Shown one piece after another: positions 23,136 through 35,046 of a stretch of DNA of 64,000 bases. The stretch is from Trifolium pratense. Its lineage: Eukaryota; Streptophyta; Magnoliopsida; Fabales; Fabaceae. Below the pieces are notes generated by a model. It searched no databases and was not told where the DNA came from. It worked only from the letters and a program-made list of their open reading frames with translations. The translations under genes were made by a program, and so were the position numbers. The DNA lies in the NCBI RefSeq assembly GCF_020283565.1, contig NC_060063.1, positions 5,106,563-5,170,562 of the forward strand. The letters run 5' to 3'. Each line of letters starts with the position of its first letter. Position 1 is the first letter of the stretch.

Positions 23136-26100
23136 ATGAGGTACTTTTATTTTCATTTTTTGGTTCTTTCATGGTGTTTGTTATTAATCTCAAATACTCA
23201 TGAGCTGGAACAAGATCAAACACAAGCTTTGTTAGAATTAAGAACTTATTTAGAACACCCTACCTCATTACAAACTATGGAAAATTACATTAATGACCTT
23301 TGCTACCTTCCTTTATCTTCAAATTTTAGCATTAAATGTGAAGCTAATTCAATAATTGAGCTCAAAGTTTTTGGTGACAAATCTATGAAACCATTAAGTT
23401 TCAATGGATTTGCAATTCCAAATCAAACACTATCCAAAAATTTCTCAATTGATTCATTTTTCACCACATTGACAAAGATGAAAACCCTAAAAGTTCTAAC
23501 TTTGGTTTCATTAGGGATTTGGGGGAAACTTCCTAATCAAATTCATTCTCTCACTTTACTTCATGTTTTGGATTTAAGCTCAAATTTCCTATTTGGTACC
23601 ATTCCACCAAAAATTTCAACAATGGTAAAGCTTCAATCATTAACACTTGATGAAAATTATTTCAACACAACTATGCCTAATTGGTTTGATTCTTTGTTTA
23701 ATCTAAGTATCTTGAGTTTGAAGAAAAATCACTTAAAGGGTTCATTTCCATTTTCACTATGCAAAATAAAAAAACTTGAAGTTATTTCTTTGTCACAAAA
23801 TCAACTCTCTGGTGAATTACATTCTCTCCATACTCTCAATGGTTTACATGTTTTGGATTTGAGAGAAAATCGTTTCGAATTTGAGCTACCGGTTCTGCCA
23901 AAATTCGTGGTCACGGTTTTGTTAAGCAATAACTCGTTCTCCGGAGAGATACCGAAGAAGTTCGGCGAATTGAATCATCTTCAACATTTAGATCTTTCGT
24001 CAAATCGTCTTAAGGGCACACCGCCGTCAACATTGTTCTCTTTGTCAAACTTAAGTTACTTGAATCTAGCTAACAATGTGCTAAGTGGAGAATTTTTGGA
24101 TAAACTTCATTGCGGCGGAAAACTTGGTTATGTTGATATTTCTAGCAACAAGTTAAGTGGTTTACTTCCTTCTTGTTTGGTGAATAGTTCTAATGGTAGA
24201 GTTGTTAGATATGCTAGAAATTGTTTATCTTTCGAGTATAAGAATCAGCAGAGAGGTTCTTATTGTAAGGAATCAGGTTTAAGATGGAAGAAATTAAAGG
24301 AATGGGAAGTGATTGCATTAGGGGCTATGATTGTTGGATTTGTTCTTGTGGTTTTGGTGTTTGGAGTTTTGTTATGTAAAAAATGCGATTTGAGAAAGAA
24401 AAGTAGGCATAATCTGTTGCCAAATTTTGTTCAAGATAAGTCCACAGCCGGTGTTTCGTCAGAAGTTCTTGCAAATGCAAGTAAGTATTTAAGTTACGTA
24501 AGCAATAGTGTTTTGTCGGTTTTTAATTGTGGTTGCGGTTACGCCATAGTCCTTTTTGCGAGAAATTGCTTAAAAATACAACTAATGTGGCCACAATTGT
24601 GGCGCAATGTGTCCACAGAGACACATTACGGCCACAATTATTGTTTTAGGCCACAATTCAAAACATTGGTTGCATTTAATTGCTGTTACTTAAACAATAG
24701 TGTTTTTCGGTTTTTAATTGTGGTTACAGTTATGCCAGTCCTTTTTGTGAGAAATTGCTTAAAAATACGACTAATGTGGCCGCAATGTGTCCACAGAGAC
24801 ACGTTGCGTCCACAATTTAAAACACTGGTTACATTTATGTCGCAATTCATGATTGTCATTGTAACTGTGATGTGATTGCCATCACATTTATGTCGCAATC
24901 CACAATATTTAAAACCATCATACTGTTTTAATTTTAACAGTAGAGTTCAGATTGTTTAGTTTTCAGATTTTGATATATAGTAAATAGTAATGTCTAATTC
25001 TTTATTCTTTTCAGGATTTATTTCACACGCAGTGAAGCTAGGTACACAAACTACTCCAACCTGTCGACAATTTTCGATTCAAGAGTTGAAGGAAGCCACC
25101 AAAAACTTTAGTTTGTCAACTTGTATTGGTGATGGCTCCATAGGGAAGGTACCTTTCTTTCACTACACGAAATGAACTGAACTGACATAAAGATCTAGTG
25201 CACTTTCCGAACCAAACAGCCGGAACTACATTTTCAAAATGAACTGATTTTTTTGAACCGAACTTTACCAAATTGCTATTCTTAATAGATAATTAGGACT
25301 TATAGTAAAAAAACCAAAAACTGAACCAAATTGAATATTAGGACTGCCTAAAAAACAAAAAAAATCGAAAATGGAAAGGACCGAATTGTGAAGGACAGTT
25401 CAAAAACCGGACTGAAATGAACTTGTTGGTTGTAGTTTGGAACTGTCAGTCACAGTCGGTGTTTTTCGGCACAGTTGGGTTTGGTTTTTCAAACAGTCCT
25501 ATGTATAAGTATAACGTTGGTCTCTTATAACTCTGCTACAATATTTCAGCTATATAAAGGTAAACTAGAGAATGAATGTTACGTGACGATAAGAACTTTT
25601 GTTCTGTCAAAGAAATGTTCAATTCAAAATCTTAAAGCTAAGTTGGATTTACTCTCAAAGCTTCAACATCCAAATTTGGTTAGTCTTTTGGGTCATTGCA
25701 TTGATGGTGGTGTACAAGATGATTCAAGCACCCAAAAACTTCATCTTGTATATGAATATGTGCCAAATGGTGATTATCATACTCATCTATCAGGTTAGGA
25801 TGACATTATTGTATGCATAATATTATTCATTCTTCCTATTTTTGCCTACACTGGCTCCGCTAAGCTCAAGTGTCGCCTTACTTATCAGTAAATATGAGTC
25901 ATACTCAACAATAGCCTCGGCAATTTTACTAAAATAATCTGCATTATCTGTTTAGTTATAACATAATTATTTTGAGTAAACAATTATTTTGGTGCCTAAA
26001 TGTGTGAGACTAGGGCCGGCCTAGAGCAGCTGCAACCAGCTTTATGGTGCCCGGGCCTCAAAATATTTGGGGCCCAATTGTCCAATTTTGAGGGCCAAAC

Positions 26101-27990
26101 TTTTAGTAGTAGATATTAAATATGGCAAATGCTAAATAGTGCCCCCGGGGCACTCTTTAAGCCCTTAAATAGTAAGCTTTTTATAGAATTTTTATCGGAA
26201 TGCGTAAAGTTAACGCATTGGAAATTGTAGTGTTTAACTTTTTGAATAAAAAGTTTCTTTAAATGGAATGCTTAAAGAGTGCCCCGGGGGCACTCGTTAG
26301 CAAGACCCATTAAATATTACAAAAACATATATCTTTTGATGGTAATTTGATAGACCAAACTAATTAATAGAAGACACACTCGATGACTAACTAACGAAAA
26401 ACAGATTTGAGAACCAAAGTGACTAACGAGGGATAAATTCGAGGATGTCTTTTCAATTTTGGTTAGTTTAGGGACTATAGTGATAGCGGTTGAGACATTC
26501 GAGAAATAAAATGACGATTTATTCGGATGATTTCTATACATCGTATCTTTTATCTTCAAGTTTAAATTTGCTAATCTTTCTAGATACAAAAAACGCAGAA
26601 TATTCTGCAGAGAAAGCACTTAAATGGCCTGATAGACTGGCGATTTTGATCGGAGTTGCGAAGGCAGTTCATTTCTTACATACTGGTGTTATACCAGGAT
26701 GTTTTAGCAACCAATTAAAGACAAAGAGTGTGTTACTTGATGAACACTGTATTCCAAAACTAAGTGACTATGGTATGTCCATCATCAAAGAAGATATTGA
26801 AAACTTTGAGGTAAGTTTTAATCAATCATTCAATCCAATATTGCTTTTTTTTTTTTTTTATCATAATCTATTATGATTTTTTATCATGGAGTGACTCTGT
26901 TGCTTTCTATGTTTGTTTACAGACAAAGGGTGAGAAGAAATCAAAATCATGGTATGATACTATAAATTATTTACATTTTCCTTGTTAATCCTTCATACCA
27001 CGAACGTCAAACACGACACTGATATGTAGACCAACGGTAATATTTAACGAAAATGAATGTAAATACACGTGTCAGTGTTGTGCCGATGTCGAATACCGAC
27101 ACATGTGTATCCTTAACAAATTAATTGTTCTTTTTCTTCTTGCAGTCAAAGGACAAAAATGGATAATGATGTTTACAATTTTGGATTCATAATGTTGGAA
27201 TCACTTGTTGGACCCATAACATGTGACAAAGGTGAAACATTTTTCCTAAATGAAAAGGTTAGTACATAACTTCAGAAACAATATTTCTGTTATATGAAAT
27301 GTAGTGATGATTTTTTAGTGCCAAAATTTTTCTTCTTTCTTATTGATTTTGATTGTTCGTATTATTAGTTTCTAAACATCTCAAATATCTTCGTAGTGAA
27401 TGGTGAGATGTTTATGAATTAATATAATAAAGACCAATAAAAATAAATAAAAATGCCTTAAACTTTTTTACAAATACATTTAGGGTCTGTTTGATATGTA
27501 AAAGTAATTATTGGACAGAACAGTACACGGGAGAACAGATTTTATCTTGTACGGTATTTGGTGAATAAAATGTTATTTTGGTATTTTAGACAAATCGAAC
27601 ACACCCTTAGAGGCGTTAAATAAGTCTCAACACCAGTAATAATTGAATGCATGTGGTGAACTATTTTACACTATTGGTGCATTTCATTTAAACTATATTT
27701 ATAATTATGTGAAATACTCAATATTTTTAAGTTATTAATTAATTGATGAATTAAGAAAATGTTGTGAATTATAGGCATCTTTTGGAAGTCAAGATGGAAG
27801 AAGAAAGATTGTGGATCCAATAGTGTTGACAACTTGTTCTCAAGAGTCATTATCAATTGCAATATCTATAACAACTAAATGTATATCTCAAGATTCTTCA
27901 TCTCTTCCTTCTTTTGAAGATGTTTTATGGAACTTACAATATGCAGCTCAAGTTCAAGCCACAGCAGATGCAGATCAAAAATCAGATTAA
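23136..27990 (+). CDS. LRR receptor-like pseudokinase (At3g03770-like class), 7 exons, 768 aa
   Basis: Exons 23136-24480, 25015-25148, 25550-25793, 26584-26810, 26923-26951, 27146-27257 and 27775-27990; every junction is GT-AG and in frame. The ATG at 23136 is preferred because a signal peptide (WCLLLISNTHELEQ) follows at once; the upstream ATG at 23049 lies in a repeat. Residues about 75-360 are leucine-rich repeats (LDLSSNRLKGTPPS), a transmembrane helix lies at about 392-414, and a kinase-like domain at about 475-760. The loop IGDGSIGK is present, but the VAIK Lys is Arg508, the HRD loop is replaced by VIPGCFS (611-617) and DFG is DYG (636-638). It is therefore probably a catalytically dead plasma-membrane receptor that signals by binding partners. 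Length fits the family (about 750-800 aa). Ligand unknown. Confidence 0.93.
24509..24850. repeat. Tandemly duplicated repeat in intron 1 of the LRR gene
   Basis: Two head-to-tail copies start at about 24513 and 24704. They share TTTTTAATTGTGGTT, GAGAAATTGCTTAAAAATAC and TGTCCACAGAGACAC. The family (ends resembling GTTTTAAATTGCGG) recurs at 23040, 35520 and 40300. It happens to stay open in the exon 1 frame for about 130 codons past the donor, which could mislead gene predictors. Confidence 0.7.
26124..26308. mobile_element. Mutator-like MITE (GCTAA family), 185 bp
   Basis: A perfect 9-bp target duplication ATTAAATAT (26115-26123 and 26309-26317). Terminal inverted repeats contain GTGCCCCCGGGGCACTCTTT and its near-complement. 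It lies in intron 3 of the LRR gene. Relatives are at 60275-60446 and 33456-33633. Confidence 0.9.
27483..27606. mobile_element. Small Tourist-like MITE, 124 bp
   Basis: TTA duplication (27480-27482 and 27607-27609) with ends GGGTCTGTTTGATATG and, reversed, GGGTGTGTTCGATTTG. It sits in intron 6 of the LRR gene. Confidence 0.75.
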
Positions 27991-28544
27991 GATTTAAACA
28001 TCTTAGGTGCATAGAAAAAAAATCAGAGATTTATTAGTAATAATAGACTATCAAGATGTTGATCATTATTGTAAATATATAAAAGTAGGTATAGTTGTAA
28101 AAATGTTTGTACCATTATTATGTTTCTTATAGAGTTTTGGTAGGATTGAAATAGTTAGAAAATATCTTATATGATATTTCAGATTGAAGGCGTGTTCAGT
28201 GTTTGATAGTGTCGGGTGTTAAATAGTAACACCACATGCTACCTACAATTATATTTAATCACTTTTATTTTTTCAAATTACCGCGAGTATCTAAATATAT
28301 ATTTAATGCCTATTGTTGTCCAGAATTTTGCACCAAAGCCTCAAAGCAATAAAGCTTCAAAGTTTAAGCATTGTGATTTGTCTGAAAAGGGTTTCATTAG
28401 AGGGGTAAATTACTTATTATTTGATTTGATACATCTTTTAGATTTTTTTTACCCGATTTAAGAAGTTTTTTTTTTCACTAATGAATCTCGAAATGCAATG
28501 AGAAAAAAATATTAAACTCAAATTCATATTCATTGTCACTTGCT

Positions 28545-28890
28545 TAGAGCATCCACAATGGAGAAATCCAATTTTGGGTACTTAACTGGATCCCGCATGT
28601 ACACATCACTCATTTATAATTTTTTAATAATAGTACCTAATAAGTACTCAATATCTCCAACCCAACACCTCTTAAAAAATTTTAAACCGGTCCCACAAAT
28701 AACTACACATTTCATCAATAACTCTACATATTTATAAATGGGTCCCACAAATTCTATTAAGTACTATGAGAGAGAGGGTGCTTATTTGAGAAGTGGTACC
28801 TATTTGGTACTAAAATGTGTTGTGCTCCAATGGTAGTACCTAATAAGTACCATGAGTACCTAATAGGTACTACACCATTGGAATGGTAGT
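28545..28890. mobile_element. hAT-like MITE (AGAGCATCCACAATGG type)
   Basis: The left end AGAGCATCCACAATGG is a common plant MITE terminus and the right part has the inverted CCATTGGAATGG. The interior repeats GTACCTAATAAGTACC-like palindromes. The exact right border and target duplication are unclear. Confidence 0.55.
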
Positions 28891-29851
28891 ACCTAATAAT
28901 TATACGCGCGCAATGATTTCTTGTTTTTTTTTTACATAAAGTCATAGAGAAACAGATTTTTAATGATAATTAGAGTGGCGGTTGCATTATCCTACTGAGG
29001 ACCTTTATATTAAATAATCTCAGTTATTTTATAATTAAAAAAGAAATAAAATCTCAGTTTGAACAACGAGTCCTGATCAGCACAAGTGTGCAAAACAAAA
29101 AGCATATTAGCAAAACACCGGTTAACCAATGTCCAGACAAACAAGAGGGCTCGACCATCACATATGAGAATTTAAATCGAAATTCACATTATAAACTTTT
29201 ATAGAAAAATTAAATTCATTTTATATTTGTTTATCGTAGTAAAAATAACTTTGTATTTAATAAAATAATCTTTAATTTGTGTTTATACAATTATATAAAA
29301 ACAATTTTTTAATACAAAATTACTCTACTTTTTAACATTTATTTTCTCTTTCCTTTTAAAAAATCTATTTTTAGATAAGCTATTTTTAATAACTTCTCCT
29401 TTGAAGCTGGTTATTGTTTTTAGAGGGAGTGTAGAAGAATTGTTCTCTCCGCCTATCTTTATTGTTCTTTGTATTGGAGGCCTATTATTACTTGTTAGTG
29501 ATCATGCATAAGAAGCTAAAATTATAAAACTTAGGTGCTGTTTTTTTTTACGTGTGTTTTGTATGGTTCTTCATGTGAAATTCTTTATGGTTATAATAAA
29601 ATTTAAGAAAAGTATGAATTTAGGAAATTATTGGTAGTTATGAGTAATTTATGTGAAGAGCGAAAGAAAAAAAAAAACCAAAAAAATGCATCTATATTTT
29701 GTCCAAAATCCAATTGCAAAGGTTGCATGACCGAACTATTTTGTGAGAGCAAACTCTAAATGACCTTGACTGGGATTAAAAAATAGAAAAAGTTATTTTG
29801 TTTTACTATTTTGTACTTTTGTATATTTTGGATTTTAATTATTTGGGACTA
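28891..29851. other. AT-rich intergenic
   Basis: I see no gene and no assignable repeat here beyond low-complexity A/T runs. Confidence 0.6.
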
Positions 29852-30078
29852 AAGGCCCGTTTGAAATAGTTTATTTTTGAGCTTAAGTAAAACATTTTAT
29901 GCAAATAAATAAGTTTTTATTTTAATTTATAAGTTCCCGCTAACGAAAACTGTATTTTGATAAGCTATATTTTCATAAATTACCTTGACAAACTTATAAT
30001 AGTACATAAAAATTTATTTATTTGCATAATTAAATTGTTTAATATAAGCTCAAAAATAAGTTATTCCAAACGGACCCT
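29852..30078. mobile_element. MITE with TTATTTTTGAGCTTA arms, copy 1
   Basis: Ends GGCCCGTTTGAAATAG and, reversed, GGGTCCGTTTGGAATAAC; arms of about 50 bp share TTATTTTTGAGCTTA and ACATTTTATGC-like blocks. TAA flanks suggest the Tourist class. Other copies are at 30688-31140 and 42661-42825. Confidence 0.7.
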
Positions 30079-30320
30079 AACTATTTTTTTTTATTTTAAT
30101 CATTTGGAGGGCTAGTACGAAATTCTTCAAATTCAATCAATGTTATTATAATATTTTCAATATTGAAAATAAATTAAGTTCTATAAAAAAAAGTATATTA
30201 ATCTTAAGCTTTTATTTGTTATTTTCTACAAAAAATTTCTTTAAAAGTACAAAAGATTTCTCTATTTTTTTCTCCCTCCATTTCCCTCTTAAAACCCTCT
30301 CATCCCCTCAACTCTAAAAC

Positions 30321-30396
30321 AAAATCTTAGAGAATGTTTACTGCTATTTAAATCTTACAAAATCTTAGAGAATGTTTACTGCTATTTAAATCTTAC
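30321..30396. repeat. Perfect 38-bp tandem duplication
   Basis: The unit beginning AAAATCTTAGAGAATG occurs twice back to back with no mismatch. Confidence 0.95.
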
Positions 30397-30443
30397 AAAT
30401 TTCAAAGGTTTTTATTTTTTTTTTTATAATTGCAAAGTTTAAA

Positions 30444-30567
30444 AAATTAGTTTCATTATTTTTTTTTGACAGAAATTAGTTTCATTATTTTTCACGGATA
30501 TATTTGGTTAAAATAAAAGAGTCTTGCTAACACATGTTTTTTTTTTTGATAGAATGCTAACACATGT
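30444..30567. repeat. Two direct-repeat/filler structures
   Basis: A perfect 20-bp repeat (30444-30463, 30473-30492) around TTTTGACAG, and a perfect 13-bp repeat TGCTAACACATGT (30525-30537, 30555-30567) around a T-run plus GATAGAA. Confidence 0.9.
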
Positions 30568-30687
30568 CTTAACAATACAAGTTAATAAATCTAAAAATTA
30601 AATTTTATATTAAACAATATATAACAATTTAATTTCTAAAAGTTAAATACAAGACTTTTTTTAAAAAATAATTATATATTAATTAAG

Positions 30688-31140
30688 AGTTAGTTTGGAT
30701 TAACTTATTTTTGAGCTTATACTACCTCTGACCTTATTTATAAGTCAAATTCTATTGTTTCACATTTACTATATTATCCTTTACAATGAATTAAATTTGC
30801 ATTGAAACGATGTTGTTATAAAAGTAGAAGAATTAATGAGGGACATTTTTCGAACAATAACATTAAATAGGGTTGAATATGGTTACTTTTACTTATATTT
30901 TAGGCCAAATTTTTTTGTTGACTTTTGTTTATAAATAAGGCCGGAGGGAGTACAAAATAACTTATACAAATAAATAAATTTTTATGTATAATTATCAATT
31001 TGTCAAGGTAGTTTATGAAAACATAACTTATAAAAATATAGTTTTCATTAGCGAAAACTCATAAATTAACATAAAATTTTATTTATTAACCTAAACTATT
31101 TTACATAATAAGTTCAAAAATAAGTTCATTCAAACATACT
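30688..31140. mobile_element. MITE with TTATTTTTGAGCTTA arms, copy 2, split by a Stowaway MITE
   Basis: The left arm AGTTTGGATTAACTTATTTT and the right arm, reversed, GTTTGAATGAACTTATTTTT, match copy 1. The left arm is interrupted after 36 bases by the element at 30722-30950. Confidence 0.7.
30722..30950. mobile_element. Stowaway-like MITE nested in another MITE
   Basis: TA duplication (30720-30721 and 30951-30952). Ends CTACCTCTGACCTTATTTAT and, reversed, CTCCCTCCGGCCTTATTTAT. Confidence 0.85.
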
Positions 31141-32140
31141 AGAACATCGACCCGTGCGGTGCACGAGTCTGATTAGTTGTAACATATGTAATTATAAATT
31201 ACGATATGATAATTGCAATAATATAAGGTATATGAAATTTTTTGAGTAACATTAAACGATAGTTCAACAATAATTTTGGATAAATATTCATACAAAAGAA
31301 AGTATATTACGGAAGACTTCCTTATAGACCACATTCGAAGTCTTAGTCGTATCTTCGCCGTCATCGTCGGTGATCAATATTTTTAAATCTTTCTGTAGAA
31401 GTAACTCTTGAAATCGCAACATACAGCTGACCATGTGAAAACACTGGCGACGGAAGATATATCCCAACATGCTTTAAATATTGTCCCTGACTTTTATTAA
31501 TAGTCAACACAAAAGAAATCATTAAAGGAAACTGTCTCCGTTGAAATTTAAAAGGAATTCTTACGTCAGATGGTGTCAGAGAAAATCTAGGTATGAAAAC
31601 CTGATCACCAATATTACTTTCTGAAATAATTTTTCCTTCAAGAGCACGTTTTCTCAATATTGTAATAATAAGTCTTGTTTAATTCCATAATCCTAATTTT
31701 TGATTCAAATTCCTTAATAGCATAACAAGAACTCCAACTTTAAGTCTCAACTTGTGATTTGGGAGTCCCGACGTAGAAATCGTGTTCAAAAATTCGGGAG
31801 TATGAACATCATTTACTGTTTGACCATCTACATTCTGTGCGAGTGGAGTATCATAACTCAAATATGTTTTTTCACCAGGAATTAAATCCAACATATAATC
31901 ATTTATTGTGTCGACTATTGAATTTTTAGGAGCTAATATAGCTCTATTTTGGAAACACGTTATATCGTTCATGTTTTGTAGAAGTTGGGGATATGTGCTT
32001 TCAACGATAGAAGCAAGAGGACCACCTGAATTTGGAATCAATAAATCTTATGGAATGTCAAGTTCTAAATCATCGACGTTGTCATCTTCAATTTCTCCAT
32101 CACGCCAACACCTAAAACCCATTTAGAAAAAAATCTTCTT
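31139..32140 (-). mobile_element. Helitron 3' part with helicase remnant
   Basis: On the minus strand the element ends CTAG (31142-31139) followed by T, with the hairpin ACTCGTGC/GCACGGGT 10 bases before it (about 31152-31168). The helicase tail lies directly upstream. The 5' TC end was not found; the element is probably 5'-truncated near 32140-32220. Confidence 0.8.
31295..32125 (-). pseudogene. Helitron PIF1-like helicase, C-terminal part, with stops and a frameshift
   Basis: Minus-strand reading gives CWRDGEIEDDNVDDLELDIP, a stop where Glu is usual, LLIPNSGGPLASIVESTYP, then RAILAPKNSIVDTIND. A second stop (about 31679) falls in LWN-TRLII, then come [11 protein letters not shown] (helicase motif V region) and [16 protein letters not shown] (motif VI). 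A frameshift near 31390 moves the end to [14 protein letters not shown] and VVYKEVFRNIL. This is the standard end of plant Helitron Rep/Hel proteins, which replicate and move the element by rolling circle. Rep and the N-terminal helicase motifs are missing. Confidence 0.88.
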
Positions 32141-32274
32141 TGATCCGGAAAGATTATGATGCATTGTTAGCAAAAGAAACAAATGTGAATCAGTGATTTT
32201 TTTCGTAATTAATAATATAGTCACGTTGATATATACCTGGACTCAACTACTATTTGCATAAATATCACCTTGAA

Positions 32275-32352
32275 CAACCATACTCCTCAACATGAACAAA
32301 CTTTTAAGTAATACGATCAACCATACTCCTCAACATGAACAAACTTTTAAGT
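32275..32352. repeat. 35-bp direct duplication with an 8-base spacer
   Basis: CAACCATACTCCTCAACATG... at 32275-32309 is repeated perfectly at 32318-32352; the spacer is AATACGAT. Confidence 0.95.
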
Positions 32353-32721
32353 TCAGAAAGACATAAAAAAAAAAAAATTTCTTAGCATGTTTAGTTAATA
32401 AAAAAGTAACTTTTAAGTCCAATGATTTTTTTCTTTCAGTAAAAAAAACACTAAAAAAATGGTTAACATATTTAGTTAATTAGTAAAAAATATAGAATTA
32501 AGATAAAAAAATGTAAATTTTTTCGAAAAATAAAACACTAAGAAAATATATGATTTGACGATTTGCTAGATTTTTAATTATCGGTTTTTAATTGTTTAAA
32601 CTGTGCAATGTAATTTGATGGTGTTTAATTGTTGTATGAATTTTTTCCTATGAAAATCGATGGTGCTTATCAATTATTGCACATAATTTTAATCACAATT
32701 AGTATACTTGCCATAGTGGTT

Positions 32722-32960
32722 GAAAATATTGTCTTGCTAATCAAATTTTCTGTTATTGAGACTCATCAAGATTAACGGTTTATGAATTTTTACTGAATAC
32801 CATTAATTTTGGTCGGTCTCAATAACACATAAAATGATGTTAATTTTTCTAAAAATTTATATGAATGATCTATATGATATAAAGTTTCAATCCAACGATA
32901 AATTTTATAAAATTTATTTTCGTTATCAAGATATTGACAAGTAGTGCACCATGCACCATT
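32722..32960. repeat. Diverged relative of the 21398 foldback MITE
   Basis: GAATGATCTATATGATATAA and TTCAATCCAACGATAAATTT match the inner arm of the 21398-21786 element. Inverted matches near TTATTGAGAC and GGTCTCAATAA suggest a foldback form. Confidence 0.5.
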
Positions 32961-33455
32961 TGTCTCACTATTTCATATTAGAAGTGACCATATAAGAGAT
33001 TATAAATTATTTATCATGTAACAAGGTTACATAGCAAAATAAAGAAAACAAAAAAGATCTCGAAAAACATAAACCAACATATGAATATTGAATACCATGT
33101 ACATCTCATTAACCTATAACGTAGAAACGACGCGTTGTGGTGGCGTAGTTTTCACGCGCGGTTGCATCTACATCTTTCTTCGGTAGAGTAACAAACACTA
33201 ACATGTTCCTATGTGTGCTTCCTAGCTATGTTAGAATAACCACATTCCTTCAACACATTATCATCACTATCTCGATTAAAATTTTAAAAATATGTTTAGC
33301 TTAAATTTGAATCCCCTCAAATAGGCCACATCATATTTCCGATGTGACATTATATTTTGAGATTGTTCGTTTTAGACGTATTAGTCCATCACAATTTTGT
33401 TATTTATAAAGGTATCTCGTTAGATTGAAGAGTGTCATTGTTATATATAAAGTAT

Positions 33456-33633
33456 GGAAAATGCTAATCAGTGTCCGGAAGTGAGACACTAGTTAAACAT
33501 ATCAATTTGAAAACTTCTTTTTCGAATTTGTCCACTCAATGTCTTAAAATTGTAAAAAGTTATCTTTCTAACATCAATTTTCAATTTAATTTTTTTTTTT
33601 GGTATGCTTAACAAGTGTTTCACGACATTGTTT
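33456..33633. mobile_element. GCTAA-family MITE, third copy
   Basis: GGAAAATGCTAATCAGTGTCC at the left and an inverted ACATTGTTTAGC at the right. Flanks ATAAAGTAT and ATAAAGTGT match at 8 of 9 positions, consistent with an aged 9-bp duplication. Confidence 0.6.
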
Positions 33634-33664
33634 AGCATAAAGTGTAAATTATCTTAAGTCATTG

Positions 33665-33765
33665 AATTTGGTCTAGTGGTGAGAAATTTGAATAATATTT
33701 ATGATGTCTTGGGTTTGATCCTCTATTCCACCGTAAACCAAAAGAAAAAGTATAAATTATTCTTG
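33665..33765 (+). repeat. tRNA-derived SINE-like element
   Basis: Box A TGGTCTAGTGG (33669-33679) and box B GGGTTTGATCC (33711-33721), 31 bases apart. Confidence 0.6.
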
Positions 33766-34742
33766 ACTTTAATTTCTAAGTAATGCGAAACACTCGAATA
33801 ATTACAAATAAGGTAGTTGATAGGCAAAATCAAGCTCATAGACAATGTTTTTTTTCTTAAAAGTTAATTAATTTGAAATTATTGATTATTGATTGAAAAT
33901 GAAATTTCATATAGGATTTAACAACCTCTCTTCATTAATTTGCATAATCATCTTAAGCACTTTGGAGACTCTGATCTAATCTTAAAAAATGGATATATGC
34001 AAAAATTTGGATTCTCAAAATTTTAAACGTCAAAATTGGTATATGCAAGAATTTTGGTCTTAGACATTTTGAAGCCCCTCAAAATTTTGAGTCCATGTTG
34101 CACATGAGGATAACCAACCATGCTAATTTGACATTCAAGTATTCCATTTATTTTTTATTTTTTTTTGATGAGTTTCTTGTTGAAAATCAACGAGAGTTGA
34201 GTTTAGCAGAATTAGCCAATGTTCTATAATACGGTAAATCAATATTTAAATTCCGGTTAAAAGAGGTGTCTACATATAATATCCGACGATACCTGAAATA
34301 AATAATTTATGTCAAAATGTAAACAACTTATGTTATATAATATAATGTGAGACTAAGGGGTTTACTAGAAACAAAGTGTATTCAACACTAATTTATGTTT
34401 CTAAAGTGTTACTTTCAAAGTCACTTTGATCTGGCTATGCATAACCATCAACAAGGTGGTTGCTATAGTTTAACACCAAACAATCTGTTTTGAGTCTTAC
34501 CAAATGAATTACACATTCTTGTCTAACAAAACGTGCCAACCTTTTTTTAATCACTTTAACTTTGAAATCCTCCCCTTTACTTTGATACTGCCATATTATA
34601 TTATATTTTCCACTGACCTAATGTGTCTAGGAAGTTGTAATTTAAAGTGAACTAGTGAACAAAAATGTATGAACAATATACAAAAATATTAGGAAAAGGG
34701 ACCCAACGGTTTAGATTATACAATACTAAAATTAATTTTTTT
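33766..34742. other. Intergenic, no gene seen
   Basis: AT-rich sequence with no coding frame or repeat that I can assign. Confidence 0.55.
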
Positions 34743-34865
34743 GGTTAAGTAGTGGTTAGAAATTCCGCTTTTAAGGTAGATAAGTGGAGTGTTTGAAGTT
34801 CGAACTCTAATCTCTGTATATATAATGCGATGTTCCAATCAATTGAGCTAAACTCACAGGGACAT
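34743..34865 (-). repeat. Au-type tRNA-derived SINE
   Basis: On the minus strand: GTGAGTTTAGCTCAATTGAT (box A region), CATCGCATTATATATACAGA, then AGAGTTCGAACTTC (box B) and CACTCCACTTATC, the expected Au SINE order. Confidence 0.8.
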
Positions 34866-35014
34866 AATATAATTAACTTTAGATGATTTTAATTATTAGT
34901 TTAAGATTGAACGGTTGAGATCGAGATAGAAAACTGTGTGACACAATTACTGCACCAAATTGTAGAAAAAGACTAAACTGAAATATCTTATGATTTGGTT
35001 TGGCAATATGGTGG

Positions 35015-35046
35015 TGACTACTGACTACTGACTACTGACTACTGAC
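35015..35046. repeat. Heptamer tandem repeat (GACTACT)n
   Basis: Four and a half units of GACTACT just upstream of the NT-C2 gene's likely 5' UTR. Confidence 0.9.

Noticed and set aside
24481..24875. Continuation of the receptor ORF to 24875 as real coding sequence
   Set aside because: It is a tandem interspersed repeat directly after a good GTAAGT donor, and the kinase domain resumes in frame only after splicing to 25015.
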